This document shows, in pieces, positions 39,026 through 51,100 of a stretch of 64,000 bases of DNA; the first letter of the stretch is position 1, and every line of letters begins with the position of its first letter. The DNA is from Luscinia megarhynchos. Its lineage: Eukaryota; Chordata; Aves; Passeriformes; Turdidae. Where the stretch lies: the NCBI GenBank assembly GCA_034336665.1, contig JAPFBE010000013.1:15603056-15667055 (forward strand), written 5' to 3'. Position numbers and translations under genes: made by a program. Below the pieces are notes generated by a model that saw only the letters and a list, made by a program, of their open reading frames with translations, searched no databases and was not told the DNA's origin.

Positions 39026-39611
39026 TGTCATGGATTTGCACTTAGCAGTGTGGTTTTGGCTGGGGTAGAGTTCATTCTCTTCATAGTACCTGGTATGAGG
39101 ATTTATGAGCTGGTGTTTTGGATTTATGGTAGAAACAGTGTTGATAATGCAGAGGTATTTCCATTACTGCTGAGCAGTGCTTACACAATGTCAAAGCCTT
39201 TTCTGCCTCTCAGCCCACCACTGAGTGGCTGTTCACGAGGAATTGTGAGGGGACACAGGGGGACAGCTGGCCCCGAGTGACCACGGTGATGTCCCACACC
39301 ATGTGGTGTCATGTTCGGCATTAAAAGGTGGAGAAGAAGAAGGAAGAGGGGGACATTCAGAGCGATGGTGCTTTGCTTTCCCAATTCACCATTACACTTG
39401 ATGGAGTCTGGCTTTCCTGACATTGACTGAGCACATGCCTGCCCGTAGGAAGCAGTGAATAAATTCCTTGTTTCTCTGATAGTGTGCAGCTTTTGCTTTC
39501 CCCATTAAACTGTCTTTATCTCAGCCCATGATTTTTCTCACTATTACTCTTCTGGTTCTCTCTCCATCCTACTGGTGGAAATGATTTGCCAGCTGGGGTG
39601 AAACCACAACA
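39026..39611 (+). mobile_element. Solo LTR of an avian ERVL-type endogenous retrovirus
   Basis: The stretch opens TGTCATGG and closes CCACAACA, an imperfect inverted repeat. Familiar avian LTR landmarks include TTTTGGCTGGGGTAGAGTTC, GAAACAGTGTTGATAATGCA, GCTGAGCAGTGCTTACACAA, a GCATTAAAAGG TATA-like box, CCATTAAACTGTCTTTATCT as poly(A) region, and TTTTTCTCACTATTACTCTT. No internal coding sequence or second LTR is present, so it is a solo LTR. Target-site duplications are not recognisable, which fits an old insertion. Confidence 0.85.
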
Positions 39612-39829
39612 AACATTTAAGACTTTCTTAAAAAAATCTTTACTATACTCACACAGCAAGCTTTGAACATTTTCCACTTAAAGAAAAACTTTTATCTAAT
39701 ACTTCCACAGCCACCTTCAAGCATCTGGTAACTTGATCTGGGCCAAATAATTCCAGAGTTAACAGAACCCAAGTCCGAGCCAATGATTCCAGTTTACACA
39801 GCAGGGCAGCAGCAGCCAAAAATAATCAC
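39612..39829. other. Short intergenic spacer between LTR and CR1
   Basis: AT-rich spacer; nothing recognised. Confidence 0.5.
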
Positions 39830-39985
39830 CGAATTGTAGAACGGTCTGGATTTAAAGAAATCCCGCAGTTATCATCTAGTTCCAACCCCTCTGCCATGGG
39901 CAGGGTCACGCTCCACTAGACAGGACTGCTCAATGCCCCATCCAGCCTGGCCGTGAGCGCTTCCAGGGATGGGGCAGCTGAGTGG
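39830..39985 (-). mobile_element. CR1 LINE fragment
   Basis: CACCGAATTGTAGAACGGTC, CATCTAGTTCCAACCCCTCT, GCCATGGGCAGGGTCACGCT, CCACTAGACAGGACTGCTCA and CGCTTCCAGGGATGGGGCAG match the reversed CR1 3' end. It directly abuts the minisatellite. Confidence 0.85.
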
Positions 39986-40006
39986 GAGCGGGGAAGGACG
40001 GGGCGG

Positions 40007-40300
40007 GACGGGAGGGAAGGGAAGAGAAGGACCAGAGGGAAAGGAAAAGAAGGACGAGAGGGAAGGGAAGAGAAGGACGAGAGGGGAAGGAAGAGAAGGA
40101 CCAGAGGGAAGGGAAAAGAAGGACCAGAGGGAAGGGAAAAGAAGGACCAGAGGGAAGGGAAAAGAAGGACGAGAGGGAAGGGAAGAGAAGGACGAGAGGG
40201 AAGGGAAGAGAAGGACGAGAGGGAAGGGAAGAGAAGGACGAGAGGGAAGGGAAGAGAAGGACCAGAGGGAAGGGAAAAGAAGGACCAGAGGGAAGGGAAC
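40007..40300. repeat. 23-bp purine-rich minisatellite, 12 full copies plus one partial
   Basis: Units of exactly 23 bp run from 40007; the thirteenth is cut at 40300. Two unit types alternate in blocks: type A starts GACGAG and contains GGGAAGAGAAG, and type B starts GACCAG and contains GGGAAAAGAAG. The plus strand is almost all purine. The unit has no stop in any forward frame, and 23 is not a multiple of three, so three long overlapping forward ORFs arise here; they are artefacts. Confidence 0.93.
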
Positions 40301-40420
40301 GGGGACGGACGGGGCGGGAGCGGCCGCCGGGCGCGGTGCGGCGGCGCCACCTGCTGGTGAGCGGCGGCAGCGCGGGCGCAGGGATGCGAGAGGAAAACCC
40401 TCGGGAGAGGCTGGAAGCGC
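40295..40420. promoter_or_regulatory. GC-rich block with a perfect CTCF-type core motif
   Basis: A CpG-rich block follows the minisatellite. At 40344-40357 the minus strand reads CCAGCAGGTGGCGC, a full match to the CTCF core CCASYAGRKGGCRS. It lies in the intergenic space between PLCXD2 and CD96. Binding in vivo is untested. Confidence 0.55.
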
Positions 40421-40445
40421 CCTTAGCCAGGATTGATGTTCTTTC

Positions 40446-40480
40446 TTTTTTTTTTTTTTTTGTTTTTTTTTTTTTTTTTT
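40446..40480. repeat. Interrupted poly-T run
   Basis: Two T runs separated by one G, followed by CCCCAG. Simple low-complexity sequence next to the GC-rich block. Confidence 0.9.
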
Positions 40481-41039
40481 CCCCAGCGATGTATAATATG
40501 ACGAAAGTTAAACTACTGTGGTTCTACAACACAAACAAGAAATGCTCAAGTTAACATTGACCCTTCCGTGCGCTGAAGGTCAGCATGGTTTTGTAGGAAA
40601 CAAAGTGTTTTCTGGTCAGCACAGATGATGGATTTAGAACTGCTTGTGCTATAACATAAATAATACAACGAAATACTCTAAAAAGGTCTGTTAGATCATT
40701 GTTTCCAGTAAGCCATTCATTTGTTCTAAAGTCCTGGGAAATACAGTGCTCTGAACCCTGACACTCATCGACCAGTGTTTAGCAGTAAATAAAGCAAATC
40801 TCATTCCTAAATCAGAATATCAATTTTAAGCCATGACATGATTAAATTTTAGCTGATTTGCATTAATTACAGAAGTACCATTGTGGTAACAGTACATTTC
40901 CAAACGAGCTTAGAGGGCTGGTTTCTCGGCTGCCTGAAGGTACTGTAATTGCTGCCAAAAGCAGTCTCCTCTGCAGCTCTGGTACCTTGCACTGGTGATC
41001 ACACAGCTGGCTGAGAACTGTGCAGAGGGCCAAGCCCAG
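40481..41039. other. Intergenic DNA downstream of CD96
   Basis: Unique AT-rich sequence beyond the CD96 poly(A) candidate. Nothing recognised. Confidence 0.5.
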
Positions 41040-42024
41040 CCCACCCTCTGCACCATCATTTATTCATTTCTGCCAATATGAGGAAATTTGTAGCTTGGGC
41101 AGGAGAGGGAAAAGACTGGATGATGTCTTTTACAGGCTTAAGCCACCTGGGAAACTACCCCTGAGGTCTTGGAAAATGTGAAGATAGCAAATGATGGAAG
41201 CTCATTAAGACCAAAGAAAAAGAAAATTATTAATTTTTTTTTCTTCACATATACTGTAAATATAATTCATAAAAAGTAGACTTTAAAGTAAGTAGTATTT
41301 CAAAGGCATAGCACTTCCAAAAGGACTAGAATTTTCCATTAACTTTAGGCTTGCTTCAGTCCTAAAGTCTCTGGCCCAAAATTGACTTTTTTGTGACTTC
41401 ACCAATGACAGCTGGGATTTCTTTGCACCAGACCATGATCTTTCATCTCACCAACCACCCTCCATGATCCAGTTCTGCAATCCTGTGCCAAGAGATGCAG
41501 CTGATTTTCTTTCTGTGTATGGTGCTGATTCTTTTCTTAGGTTTCACATTGATAGAAAATTATATGTTGGGCTATGTTAGTCCACAGTAAGAATAAAAAA
41601 TTGCAAGAACACCTCGTGTAGGTCTCAAAATCTTGTGTTCATCCACTGTTTCTGTGTAACCATGGTGTCAGTGCAGCAGAGCTGTCGTCTCTGGACATTT
41701 GATAGATGGACAAGCTTCAACACTCTTCAGTCAGGCTGGCAGAGTGATGTGTTAATCTGCTGCCACGGACAAGAGGCAAATTCCCAGCTGATCACCCAAT
41801 TCAAATTAAGCACATGTAATCTCCCAGTGACACTGTTAACATAGTGCACACACAGAGATACACGGGATGAAAGGAGTGTCCCAAGGAGTGCTCAGCTTCC
41901 AAAATACATGTCATGTAGGAGCTCTGAACTGCAATATGGGTCATTAACACCAAGCTGCTGTTCTAAAGGCTGAGCCCTTCAGCTGTGCCAGTTTCTGTGT
42001 GCTGCACAAGGGGTGCAGGTGATG
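41040..42024 (-). other. CD96: CD96 3'UTR with candidate poly(A) signal
   Basis: On the minus strand an AATAAA occurs at 41064-41059. It is followed within 30 bases by a G/T-rich stretch (GGTGCAGAGGGTGGGCTGGG), the usual downstream element. This would give a 3'UTR of nearly 1 kb. No strong competing signal was noticed closer to the stop. Confidence 0.5.
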
Positions 42025-42133
42025 TTACAGGTTCTCCAGCTCGTGGCAGGATGGGGGGGTCCCCTCAGGCTCTGCCATGGAGATGTACTTTATTGGAGGT
42101 GGCGGTGGCCTGAAAGATGGAGGTCTGCTCATA
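42025..42133 (-). CDS. CD96: CD96 cytoplasmic-tail exon and stop
   Basis: Acceptor CTGTTTCAG, phase 2 in. The tail reads MSRPPSFRPPPPPIKYISMA followed by EPEGTPPSCHELENL and TAA at 42027-42025. The proline run RPPPPPIKY matches human KPPPPPIKY and is a likely SH3-binding segment. The tyrosine motif is IKYISM, where human has IKYTCI. Human YHEM near the C-terminus is replaced by CHEL. Confidence 0.96.
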
Positions 42134-45100
42134 CTGAAACAGGAGAGAGAAAATGCTCTATCACACAAAAGGAGCATCAAAGACAGTTGTAAAATGTTCA
42201 CGGGAGGAGGTGGATTGGCACCAAGTCATTATAAGCTCACCTGACATCAGCTCTTACATACTGTGACTTCCCTGAGGCTGTTTTATAACTCCAGCACACC
42301 TCCTGCTATTCATTTGGCTTTCTTAGCTCCCACCTCACAGTTTTACTTCATGTTTTAGAAGAACAGAGCATGATCCTGATGAACCATTCAAAAGCCTTGC
42401 ACAGGCCTTTTGCTCACACTGCTCTCTGAAAGTATGTTTAAAGACTTGCAACTTTTTTGGGGATCAATTTATAAATAAGGGTCCCATCTCAAATCAGTTT
42501 AAAAAAATCAGTCCTGTTTTTGCCTCTGATGTACAGGATTTGCAGTTGTGTTTCAATAGGGTTTTCTAGAATCATAGGAATCATTAATTATAACTACGAT
42601 TTTTTGAGTATTTTAGTAATGTTAGTAAGATTTAAAATGATTGTCTCTTAGATATTGCTTTCACCAGTAGATCTTGGAGTGCTTTAGTAGGGAATCTAAC
42701 TTTGGTAATAATTACAAACTCATTGCTTCTTTGACTGGGATTGAGTTTCAGGTAGCCTACTTTCACATATATTATTCAAAACTCAAATAGAGCTGCCCTA
42801 GAAGTACAATTTCATTAAAACATGTCCCCAAGTAACCATAGAAAATGAGAGAGCAAAAGCAGCTGGCAGGGAGGCTAATAGAAATGGGGGCTCTGGGGAC
42901 AAAAATTGGCTGTTATTCTTCCCTTACACCCTGAAGCTGCACTGCAGCTCTTTTCTTAAAGTTTATTTTAAAGATAACCCACAGAACAGATGAAAGGACT
43001 GAGAACACTGCACTTTTACATACTGCTGTATGAAAAAATGGCATTATTGATCCATGTACTTAAAGGCCTTGTGTGCTATGCATCATCTCAAATGAAAAGG
43101 TGCAAACCCAAACAGCTGGGTTAGAGTTGGTGCTGCCCTCTGTGCCACCCCTCCCAGCCCTGTGGCTCATTCAGTGGTACTTACATCTCTTTCTGGTACT
43201 GGCACCATTTCCTGATGCCTAAGGCTACCAGAAAGCTGCAGCAGAGGAGCAGGACAGCCACCACTGCTGGCCAGGGGAAGCGACTGGCTGTGGTGTTCCT
43301 CCTGTCACCTGTAAGGGACACACAGAGCTCATCTGTGTCCTCAGAGAGGAGGGAGATCCAGGCTTGCTGCCCTGCCCTGCCCAGCACTGGTGTCAGTGCA
43401 GCCCCCATCACCAGGATCCCAAATTCTGAGCATTGCAGCTCTGATTTATGGCTTAGCCCACTTTTGTTCTGACTGGACGTGTGAGCTGGTTTCAGCCACC
43501 CACTGCTTTGCTTGACAAGATTATTTAGGCACAGCCCAGAGAGCATCTCATCCAAAACCCAGTTTGGGTTTTGGGTTTTCAGTTTGGCTTTCTCTATTCC
43601 CCTGTGAGAAGCTGCATGCCACAGATGAGCACCTCCATGTCACAGATGGCCAGTGGTTGATTTTTCACACCACTGGTACCAGACCCTGCCAAAACGTCTG
43701 GCCAAGGGCTCAGCTGCCTTTTGAGGTGAGCTGCTGTTGGCAGCACAGCATCCCAGTCCCATTCCAGCTGCCTCTCCCCCTGCAGTGCTGGGATTCCCCT
43801 CCCCTTTCCCCTGTGGCACCAGGCTGGGTCTTACCAGCCCAGCCTTACCCACGGCCAGTCCCCCAGGCTGTGTGAGCCATGAGATTTCCCTGGGGAGCAA
43901 GTGTCACTGGCCAAACTTTGCTGCTGCAGGAAAGCATGCACTGGAGCTTTGCTTGCAGATGGAGGGACAAGGCAGGAATGCCAAAAGCCTGTGACAGCCT
44001 GTGGTGTGAGGACACAGCAGCTGTGACTCCTCTTGTCATCTCTTTTCCCTTTTTTTGAAACCCCCTGGTTGAATGGACATGGTGCTCCAGGTTTTGTGCT
44101 TCTGCAGAGGCATGCTGAAAGAAGAGGATTTGTAGGATAATGTCTCACCAGTACTGTTCAGCAGGCTGCTGGTAGGAAGGAAATCTTTTCCTCTGGAAAC
44201 TGAAATCGTCTGGTCTGTGATGCTGTAGGACAGGTTACCTATAAAGATATGGACACAGAACATTTTTAGTAACTTACTTGGTTTTTTAAAAATGAAGGTT
44301 GTATTTTGAGCCCTCTATTATTCACCCTGCTGAAAATAGGAAATCAAATTTCAGGATCAGGATGTAAAAATTAACTTGGCAAGATACTGACATTTTTGGC
44401 CTACAACCTGGTGTTGCATTAAAAAATGTGCTTTTATAAAATTAAATATTATAAGAAGGGAAAAAGAGACAGGGAGGGAGGGAGGGAGGGAGGGAGGAAG
44501 GAAGGAAGGAAGGAAGGAAGGAAGGAAGGAAGGAAGGAAGGAAGGAAGGAAGGAAGGAAGGAAGGAAGGAAGGAAGGAAGGAAGGAAGGAAGGAAGGAAG
44601 GAAGGAAGGAAGGAAGGAAGGAAGGAAGGAAGGAAGGAAGGAAGGAAGGAAGGAAGGAAGGAAGGAAGGAAGGAAGGAAGGAAGGAAGGAAGGAAGGAAA
44701 CCTGTTAAGATGTTCCAGCAAGACAGCATTGAGCCATCTTTGAACTACACAGCTGTCTGGGAGAATGATAAGCTTTTTACCTGTTTGATGGTAATGAGAA
44801 ACATAAAGATATTAAGTGGCTTAGCAGCAACATAAAGAGTCTGCCTTTGTCATGACTGAGCAAAACCTCAGTCTCCTCTGTCAAGTACTGTCTGAACCAC
44901 AAAAATGGTCTATCATCTGTTTATATAGACATTTTTTCCCTTCCTAATACAGTTAAGCTACTGATGTTTAAGATCAGTGCTCCATAAGGATACATTTCTG
45001 TTTTTTTCTAGCCATCTCCTCATTCACAGCTTCTGAAATAATAGCTAAAATACTCAACTAGATAATGGCACAACATTTCCAGAGCTCCCATGGCTCTTCT

Positions 45101-48100
45101 GACGTGGGGATTCAGTGGTGGAATCATTCAGATTTGTACAAAAAGAAATAATGACCTTCAATTATCTTGCAAGCCTGTACATGACTAGTTCATTAGGCTC
45201 TACTGTGGCTATTTTGTACTCTTTGACTTGCTCTGATGCAAACAACAAATGGAAACAGAGGAATCTGAGTCCCTGATATAACTGCTGATTGATAAATCCA
45301 AGATGAAAACCCAGCTTTAAACAATGTTAATGACTAACCAGACAGAACCAAGAAAATCACCTTATTGTGAGACGCTTGCTGGCTTTGACTGAAATTGAGA
45401 TGTCAGGGTGTGTGTGTGTCTGTATGTACATATGCCTTTAAAAGATGTATGAAAATCAGTCCAATTTTAGGGCACTCTAAAAATTCACTGAAATTTTTGG
45501 ATATTAATTCGGTTATTTTCTACTTGCTTGTTAGGGGTTTGATTTTTTGTGAACAGGCATGACATATCTCACATTTGTAAAATGCATGGCATTTTACAAA
45601 GTTATATACCAAAAAAAGGACACAGACTTAGGGATCTGATGGCACTGTGCCCTACACAGCACATTGATGAGCACTGCTTATGCTTATTTACATAATGGCT
45701 TGTGTTAGAGCATCCCAGGACTGAAATGATGATGGAAATCACTGTTTTAGGAGCCCAGTGGCCCTGGGAGGCCACAGGGATATGTTTGTGTGCCTCAGCA
45801 GGCTCACTGGTGTATTCTGAAGCTGCCCTCAATTACAGCTGCTGGGCCAAGGACTCTTTGAGACCATTATCCCTGAGCTGGTGCTCAGGCAGGCACAGGT
45901 GTGGGGAAGCAGTGGCAGGGATGTGGGGATGAGTGGGGCATCCCCTGCAAACAGTAGAGAAATTCAGCAGGCTTTTAGCAAAAATCCCAAGCAGCAAGCT
46001 GTGCAGGAGCAGAATTGTGAAGCATTAGGAGCTGTCACCAGGTTGTGGTATAAATGCACAGCTCTGGGTTGTATGAGGGTAGATAAGGACCAGAGTGCTA
46101 CCAAAAATACATTCACAACTTGGAAAGTGGCTGCTGCACTTGTGCCTCAGCCAGAAAGACAACTCCCATGCAAATGCAAAAGCACATTGACAGGTCCTGC
46201 CTGTTCCAAAAGCACAAAGGCAAACCAACATGTTAAAAAAGAAAGTAACTTTGGGTTTTATACTGCTGAGCAGAGATTTTCTAAAGGGAAAGACTAGTGA
46301 AAAAATGTTCACCCTAGGGTTTTATTTATTGATTTATTGATCTTTAATGAGGCTGTCTTTCAATGTTCTATTAGCCAGCCTTTATTACTCCACATTATCT
46401 CATTATTTCACTGCTGCTCTGCGATTTTATTTAGGTTCTCTGGCAATTTATTTCATCTATAAACTACCTTCAGCACTCACTGCATTTGCCTAGCAACTAT
46501 CTCAATTGTAATATTATTAAAATAAATATGTCTAATGAAACCGAGATACTCAATTTTTTTTTCATTCTTCTTTTGCCACTGCAAATCCTTGTCAGCTTGG
46601 AGACCCAAGCCTTTATCTTCTAACTCAGTGGAACTCAACAGGGAAATTGCTTCTGTGAAGTATTGAAAGTCTGGTACACGTTACTCCACATGACTTTGGC
46701 CTCTGCTCAGACACAAATTTCCCCATGATTAGGAATAATTCTTGCATGGTAATGTGGTGACTGTCAACTAGCAGCTGAAAATAAGCACCACAGAGCTAAT
46801 GCTCTGAGAAAACCCATCACAAATTGAGGACCTGAGGACCTGCTGCTGTGGTTTCTGCAAGATGCTCCAGATTACTGTAGATTTGCAGCCCAGCATTCAC
46901 TAAGCTGGTGCAATATTTGCACTCTGGCTTCATAGCTCCTCTGTTGCAGTCTTGTGCAGCACAGGAGATGTGTTGTCTCCTCATGTGCTGTTTCCAAAGT
47001 CTCACTGAATGCTGTGGCACTGGTGTAGCCTTTTGCCTCTCTGGTAGAATCCAGTGCTCCTGCTGAAAACCACACCAGCTTGTAAAAATTGCTTTGGGGC
47101 ACAGTATCACTTGTTTTTCATTTCCCCTTTCTTTCTTCCCTGTTTTCTGACTAATGAGATTTAACAGGTGAGATGCTGGCTTCCCTTAGACAGGCACTAC
47201 ACAACACTGTGTCTGGTTTGAAAGCCCATCACAAGCTAGAAACTCGAGAGGAGTTTTGCTGACATAGGTAAATAAACTTAGATAAAACATTTGAAGCATT
47301 TTTGTATTTCAGCTTAGTTTCAGGTGAACCTCAGGAGCCTGAGTGCAGGGGCTTGTTTCGACCTGAAACCAGCACAGCAATAAACAAACATGTATAAATC
47401 AGAATTTAGACCAGCTCCAGTGAAACAAAATTGTTTTCCCAACTAGCAAAAGGAAGTTTTGAAAAAGTTAGAGTACAAGAGTCACACCTGCAATGTTTGA
47501 TGCCAAATACCAACTTATTTAATATTTTCCTTTAGGCATTATTTTAAGTGCTAAGATTTCTGGAGCTCAGCTGGCTGTTTATCTGGTATTCAAACACAGA
47601 CAGATGGAGGCTAGCACACAGACCTTCATTTTCCCAAGAGAACTACTTCACATTTACTAAAAAGAATCCATATTTCTTAACAACTGTCTCATTTTTTGGA
47701 AAAATATCAAGCCATCTGAACAAAGCTGCGCAGGTGAATGCAGCTGGAACTGATCACTCAAAGCCTAAGCATCTCTGGCTCAGTGATGGAGAGATTGTGG
47801 GGATTGTGAGGACCAGCAGTGAGCCAGGGAGAAGTGCTAACCCAGGCTTGTCATGCCATGGCTGGCACACGTTGGGGCCACTGCTTAAAAGGAAAATTGC
47901 TTCCCAGGCTACTTGCAGAAGAAAAATGGCTCAGATCCATCTCACATTATGAGTTTGACCTCGTACCACCTCAGCCAGAGAAAATGTATAATTCAGCGAG
48001 GAGAATCCTCTCTCTTCACATTGAATATTTATAACCTTTGTTGTGAATTTTTCTGTTGAGATGGAAGGGCTTTCAGTCCCCTTGGACAAGCAACTTTGCT

Positions 48101-51100
48101 GTTCTGCTGTCAGCCAGGCAAGTGTCTCTGTTCTGGGGATGGGAAAGGCAGCGTGAGAAGCAGCAAATTTCATTTCAGCCCTGCTGCAATCTGTGTTCCT
48201 GCCTTGGCATATCTCAGTCAAGCCTCTGCAAGCCCCTGGGCTTTATGTTGAGCACTTTTTTGGGGCAGGCCAAAGCCTTGTGTTTAGTATCTTCCTCCAG
48301 TATTCTACTTATAAAATAAATATCGTAATATAAATATCATTTAGGTATGATATTTAACTAAAGACAATAGGTATTCCCTGAAAAACACTATAATAACACT
48401 AATTACTTTGTAAACACTAATAACACTCAGTGTCTGTTCAGTTGCCAAAATTAATGACTGTATCCTAAACAGACTATTAAAAGAAAGATAAAATCAAGAC
48501 AGTATTTTTTCATATATTTATTCCTGAACTGTGGTTACACTGACAGTGGTTAGTGTACTTCCTAGTGCCTAAAGCACTAGGAAAACAACTTCAATGGACA
48601 TTAAATTTCTTGCTTCAAAAAAAGTAAGATGGTTTTTGTGTTTATGTGTCTTTCTTCTGCATCATTGAAGCAATAGAGGAAACAGTTTGATTCAATTGAT
48701 TACCTTGTGCTGTGGAAGCAGGAGCTAAATTTGCTTGACTTGTGAAATCCAGAGAGGCCACAGATGTCGACTGGTGCTCTAAAGACAGTTTACATGGTAT
48801 CACATTTAGTCGATAGGTTCTCTAGAAAATAATGTTAATAAATCACGGAACAACCTGGATCAAAGAGCTTGCAGTTGGGCTGTTGGGTAAATGCAGGCTG
48901 TGCAGCAGAAATCCTGCTGGGGGAGTTAAGGCTAAATGCTCAAAACACATTTCACAGCTCCAGTGGGCACTTGCAGGCAGCTGATGTTATCAATGCTGAC
49001 CCTTTCCTGCTGGCTGGCTGCAGCCTTTGCTTATTTGTGCTTCTACACACAGGGCTCAGTTTGACTGCTGTGGGGTGGATCTTGCACTTGGATGTGGTGC
49101 TCCCCAGCTGAGCCAGAACCTTGCCAGAAATGGTCCTTGACAAGAGGCCACAGCCATATCAGCCCAGGTGATCACCTGCTCTTGTGAGTTTTCCTCTCAG
49201 GTGCTGAAGATATTTTTATGTAATTATCCATACCCATGCTCTGATAAAACAGAGTTAGTAATATGATAAATGAATGGGAATTATTCCCTGCTGTTGGGTA
49301 GAGGAAAAGCAATGGCTTTAAGTTTTCTATCACATGCACCTCTCTGTCACCACAGGACAAATTTATTTACAGTTCTATAGGCATATTATTCAATTTTAAA
49401 AAAGTACATAAGAATGGTATCTAATGTTCAGCATGGCTGTCCTAACAGGGCAGTGTCAGCAAGATTTCTGTCAGATCTCTGCTTGGGTAGCCTCACAGCT
49501 CACAAATTCCCAGGCAGCAGCACATTGGTGCTGTCAGTACCAGAGCACACCGACCTCTGCCTGTCACACCTCTGACTCTGTGTGCATGACATTTGGGCAG
49601 TGGTCAAGTAGAGATCCTGCAGATATTGAATAAGTAATAAAGTATTTTTTCCCCTTACCTGAGGCTGTCGTGACAGCTGATGTAAGTGTTGAATTGCTGA
49701 AGTCTGTAACAGATCAAAGCAAACATTCAGCATGAGAAAGGTGTTTATTCTGCTTTAGGAAAGTGGCTGATTGAAAGATTCAGGAGCAAGAAAGTGTATC
49801 ACACCTCATTTCCAAATAATCTTTCCATGCACAACTCAGCCAAGTAGTCCAGAAGAAATATGAAGTACTGAGGTAACTGTGCTGAGCAATACCTAGGGAA
49901 ACAAAGGTTTTGGAGCCCCTGGCACCTCAACTTAGAAACCAGAACTGAGTCACATGGGTTTGTCCCATACAAAGAGGATGCTGAGATAACATTTATGACC
50001 TGCTGGTGGCACCTGCACAGCTTCATCCATGAGGCACTTCAGAGGCTGCAACTCTGAGAGGAAATTTCAGAGACACTCTGCACTGAAAAGTGCTCACTGA
50101 GTCCTCAGAGAAGAGGAGGGGGGATTATTCCTTCTAATTAAAAACTGTTAGCCACACGGGCAAGCTCAGCAGACACCATCCTGCACAAGCAGCATGTATG
50201 TCCTGAGATGCCTGTTTTCTTTTTTCTTTTCCCAGCAGGAGAGGCAAAGTACTCCCTGAGTAGGCCAGGAGGATGGATTCTATCCCCCCAGAGAGGTCCA
50301 TGAAGGAAACTAGCTACTAAAGCTCACAAATGTCATTAGAAAAACATATCTGGGAAGGCAGCCAGAAAGTGCCTGTCTGGTCAGGCACCTGTGGAGGGCA
50401 CTGGGTGGGACTGGAACTCAGCACAGACAGGTAACCATGCACCCTGCAGCTGCTTTCTGGGCTAACACCTGCACCTGCTTTGGCTGCTGCTCTTCCATTT
50501 CCATTCCAGCTTAGCCCTGCCTGCCCTAACAGGGATTTCACAGTAGCTAGCTGACATAAAGACTCTGAAGGAGTCTGAAAACCAGAGCAGTGAGGCTCCT
50601 TGAGATGTGCCTGGCTCTGCAGGTGTGCAAGGCAAAGCAGGGTGCTGAGCTGATGCAAGCTGCTAGGCTTCCCTTGAGAGTGCACCTTGCAGAGGAAGAA
50701 GTCTCCCTCTCTCAGGGCTCCCCAATATCTGGGATGGTTCTCTGCTGCCCAATGGATATTGGCTGAGCCCCCAGAGTCTGCCACAACCTGCACTTGCAGA
50801 AGTTTTTCCCTCAAAACTCATACTTTTTTCATTCCATCTACTTACAGCATTTCTCTGACACACTCGTGTAACTCCCTGCTAAAGTGCTCCAGGAGAGATG
50901 TTTCCAAAGGGAAACAGCTGGGGTGTGGAGAGAACATTTATCTGTCTGCAGTAAGCTGAGAATAAGGCAAACTTGCAGAGGAAGAGCAGAGATTTACCAA
51001 ATTTACACAAATTAAGAAACATCCTTTCAGTTCTTTAACATGGCAAAAGCGTTGAGGATCTTGGCTCTGTACTTAAGCAGAAAGTAGAACCATTAGCAGG

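Noticed and set aside
39953..40554. Three overlapping forward ORFs of 135-190 codons, plus a reverse 144-codon ORF, all highly repetitive
   Set aside because: They are read-throughs of the 23-bp minisatellite, whose unit has no stop in any forward frame. There is no conserved domain or gene context.
44426..44743. ORFs encoding Lys-Glu-Gly-Arg or Leu-Pro-Ser-Phe repeats
   Set aside because: Translations of the GGAA microsatellite on both strands; not genes.
44239..48703. Further CD96 stalk exons in this large intron
   Set aside because: No stretch with acceptor, phase 1-1 Ser/Thr-rich frame and donor was convincing by eye, though one could have been missed.
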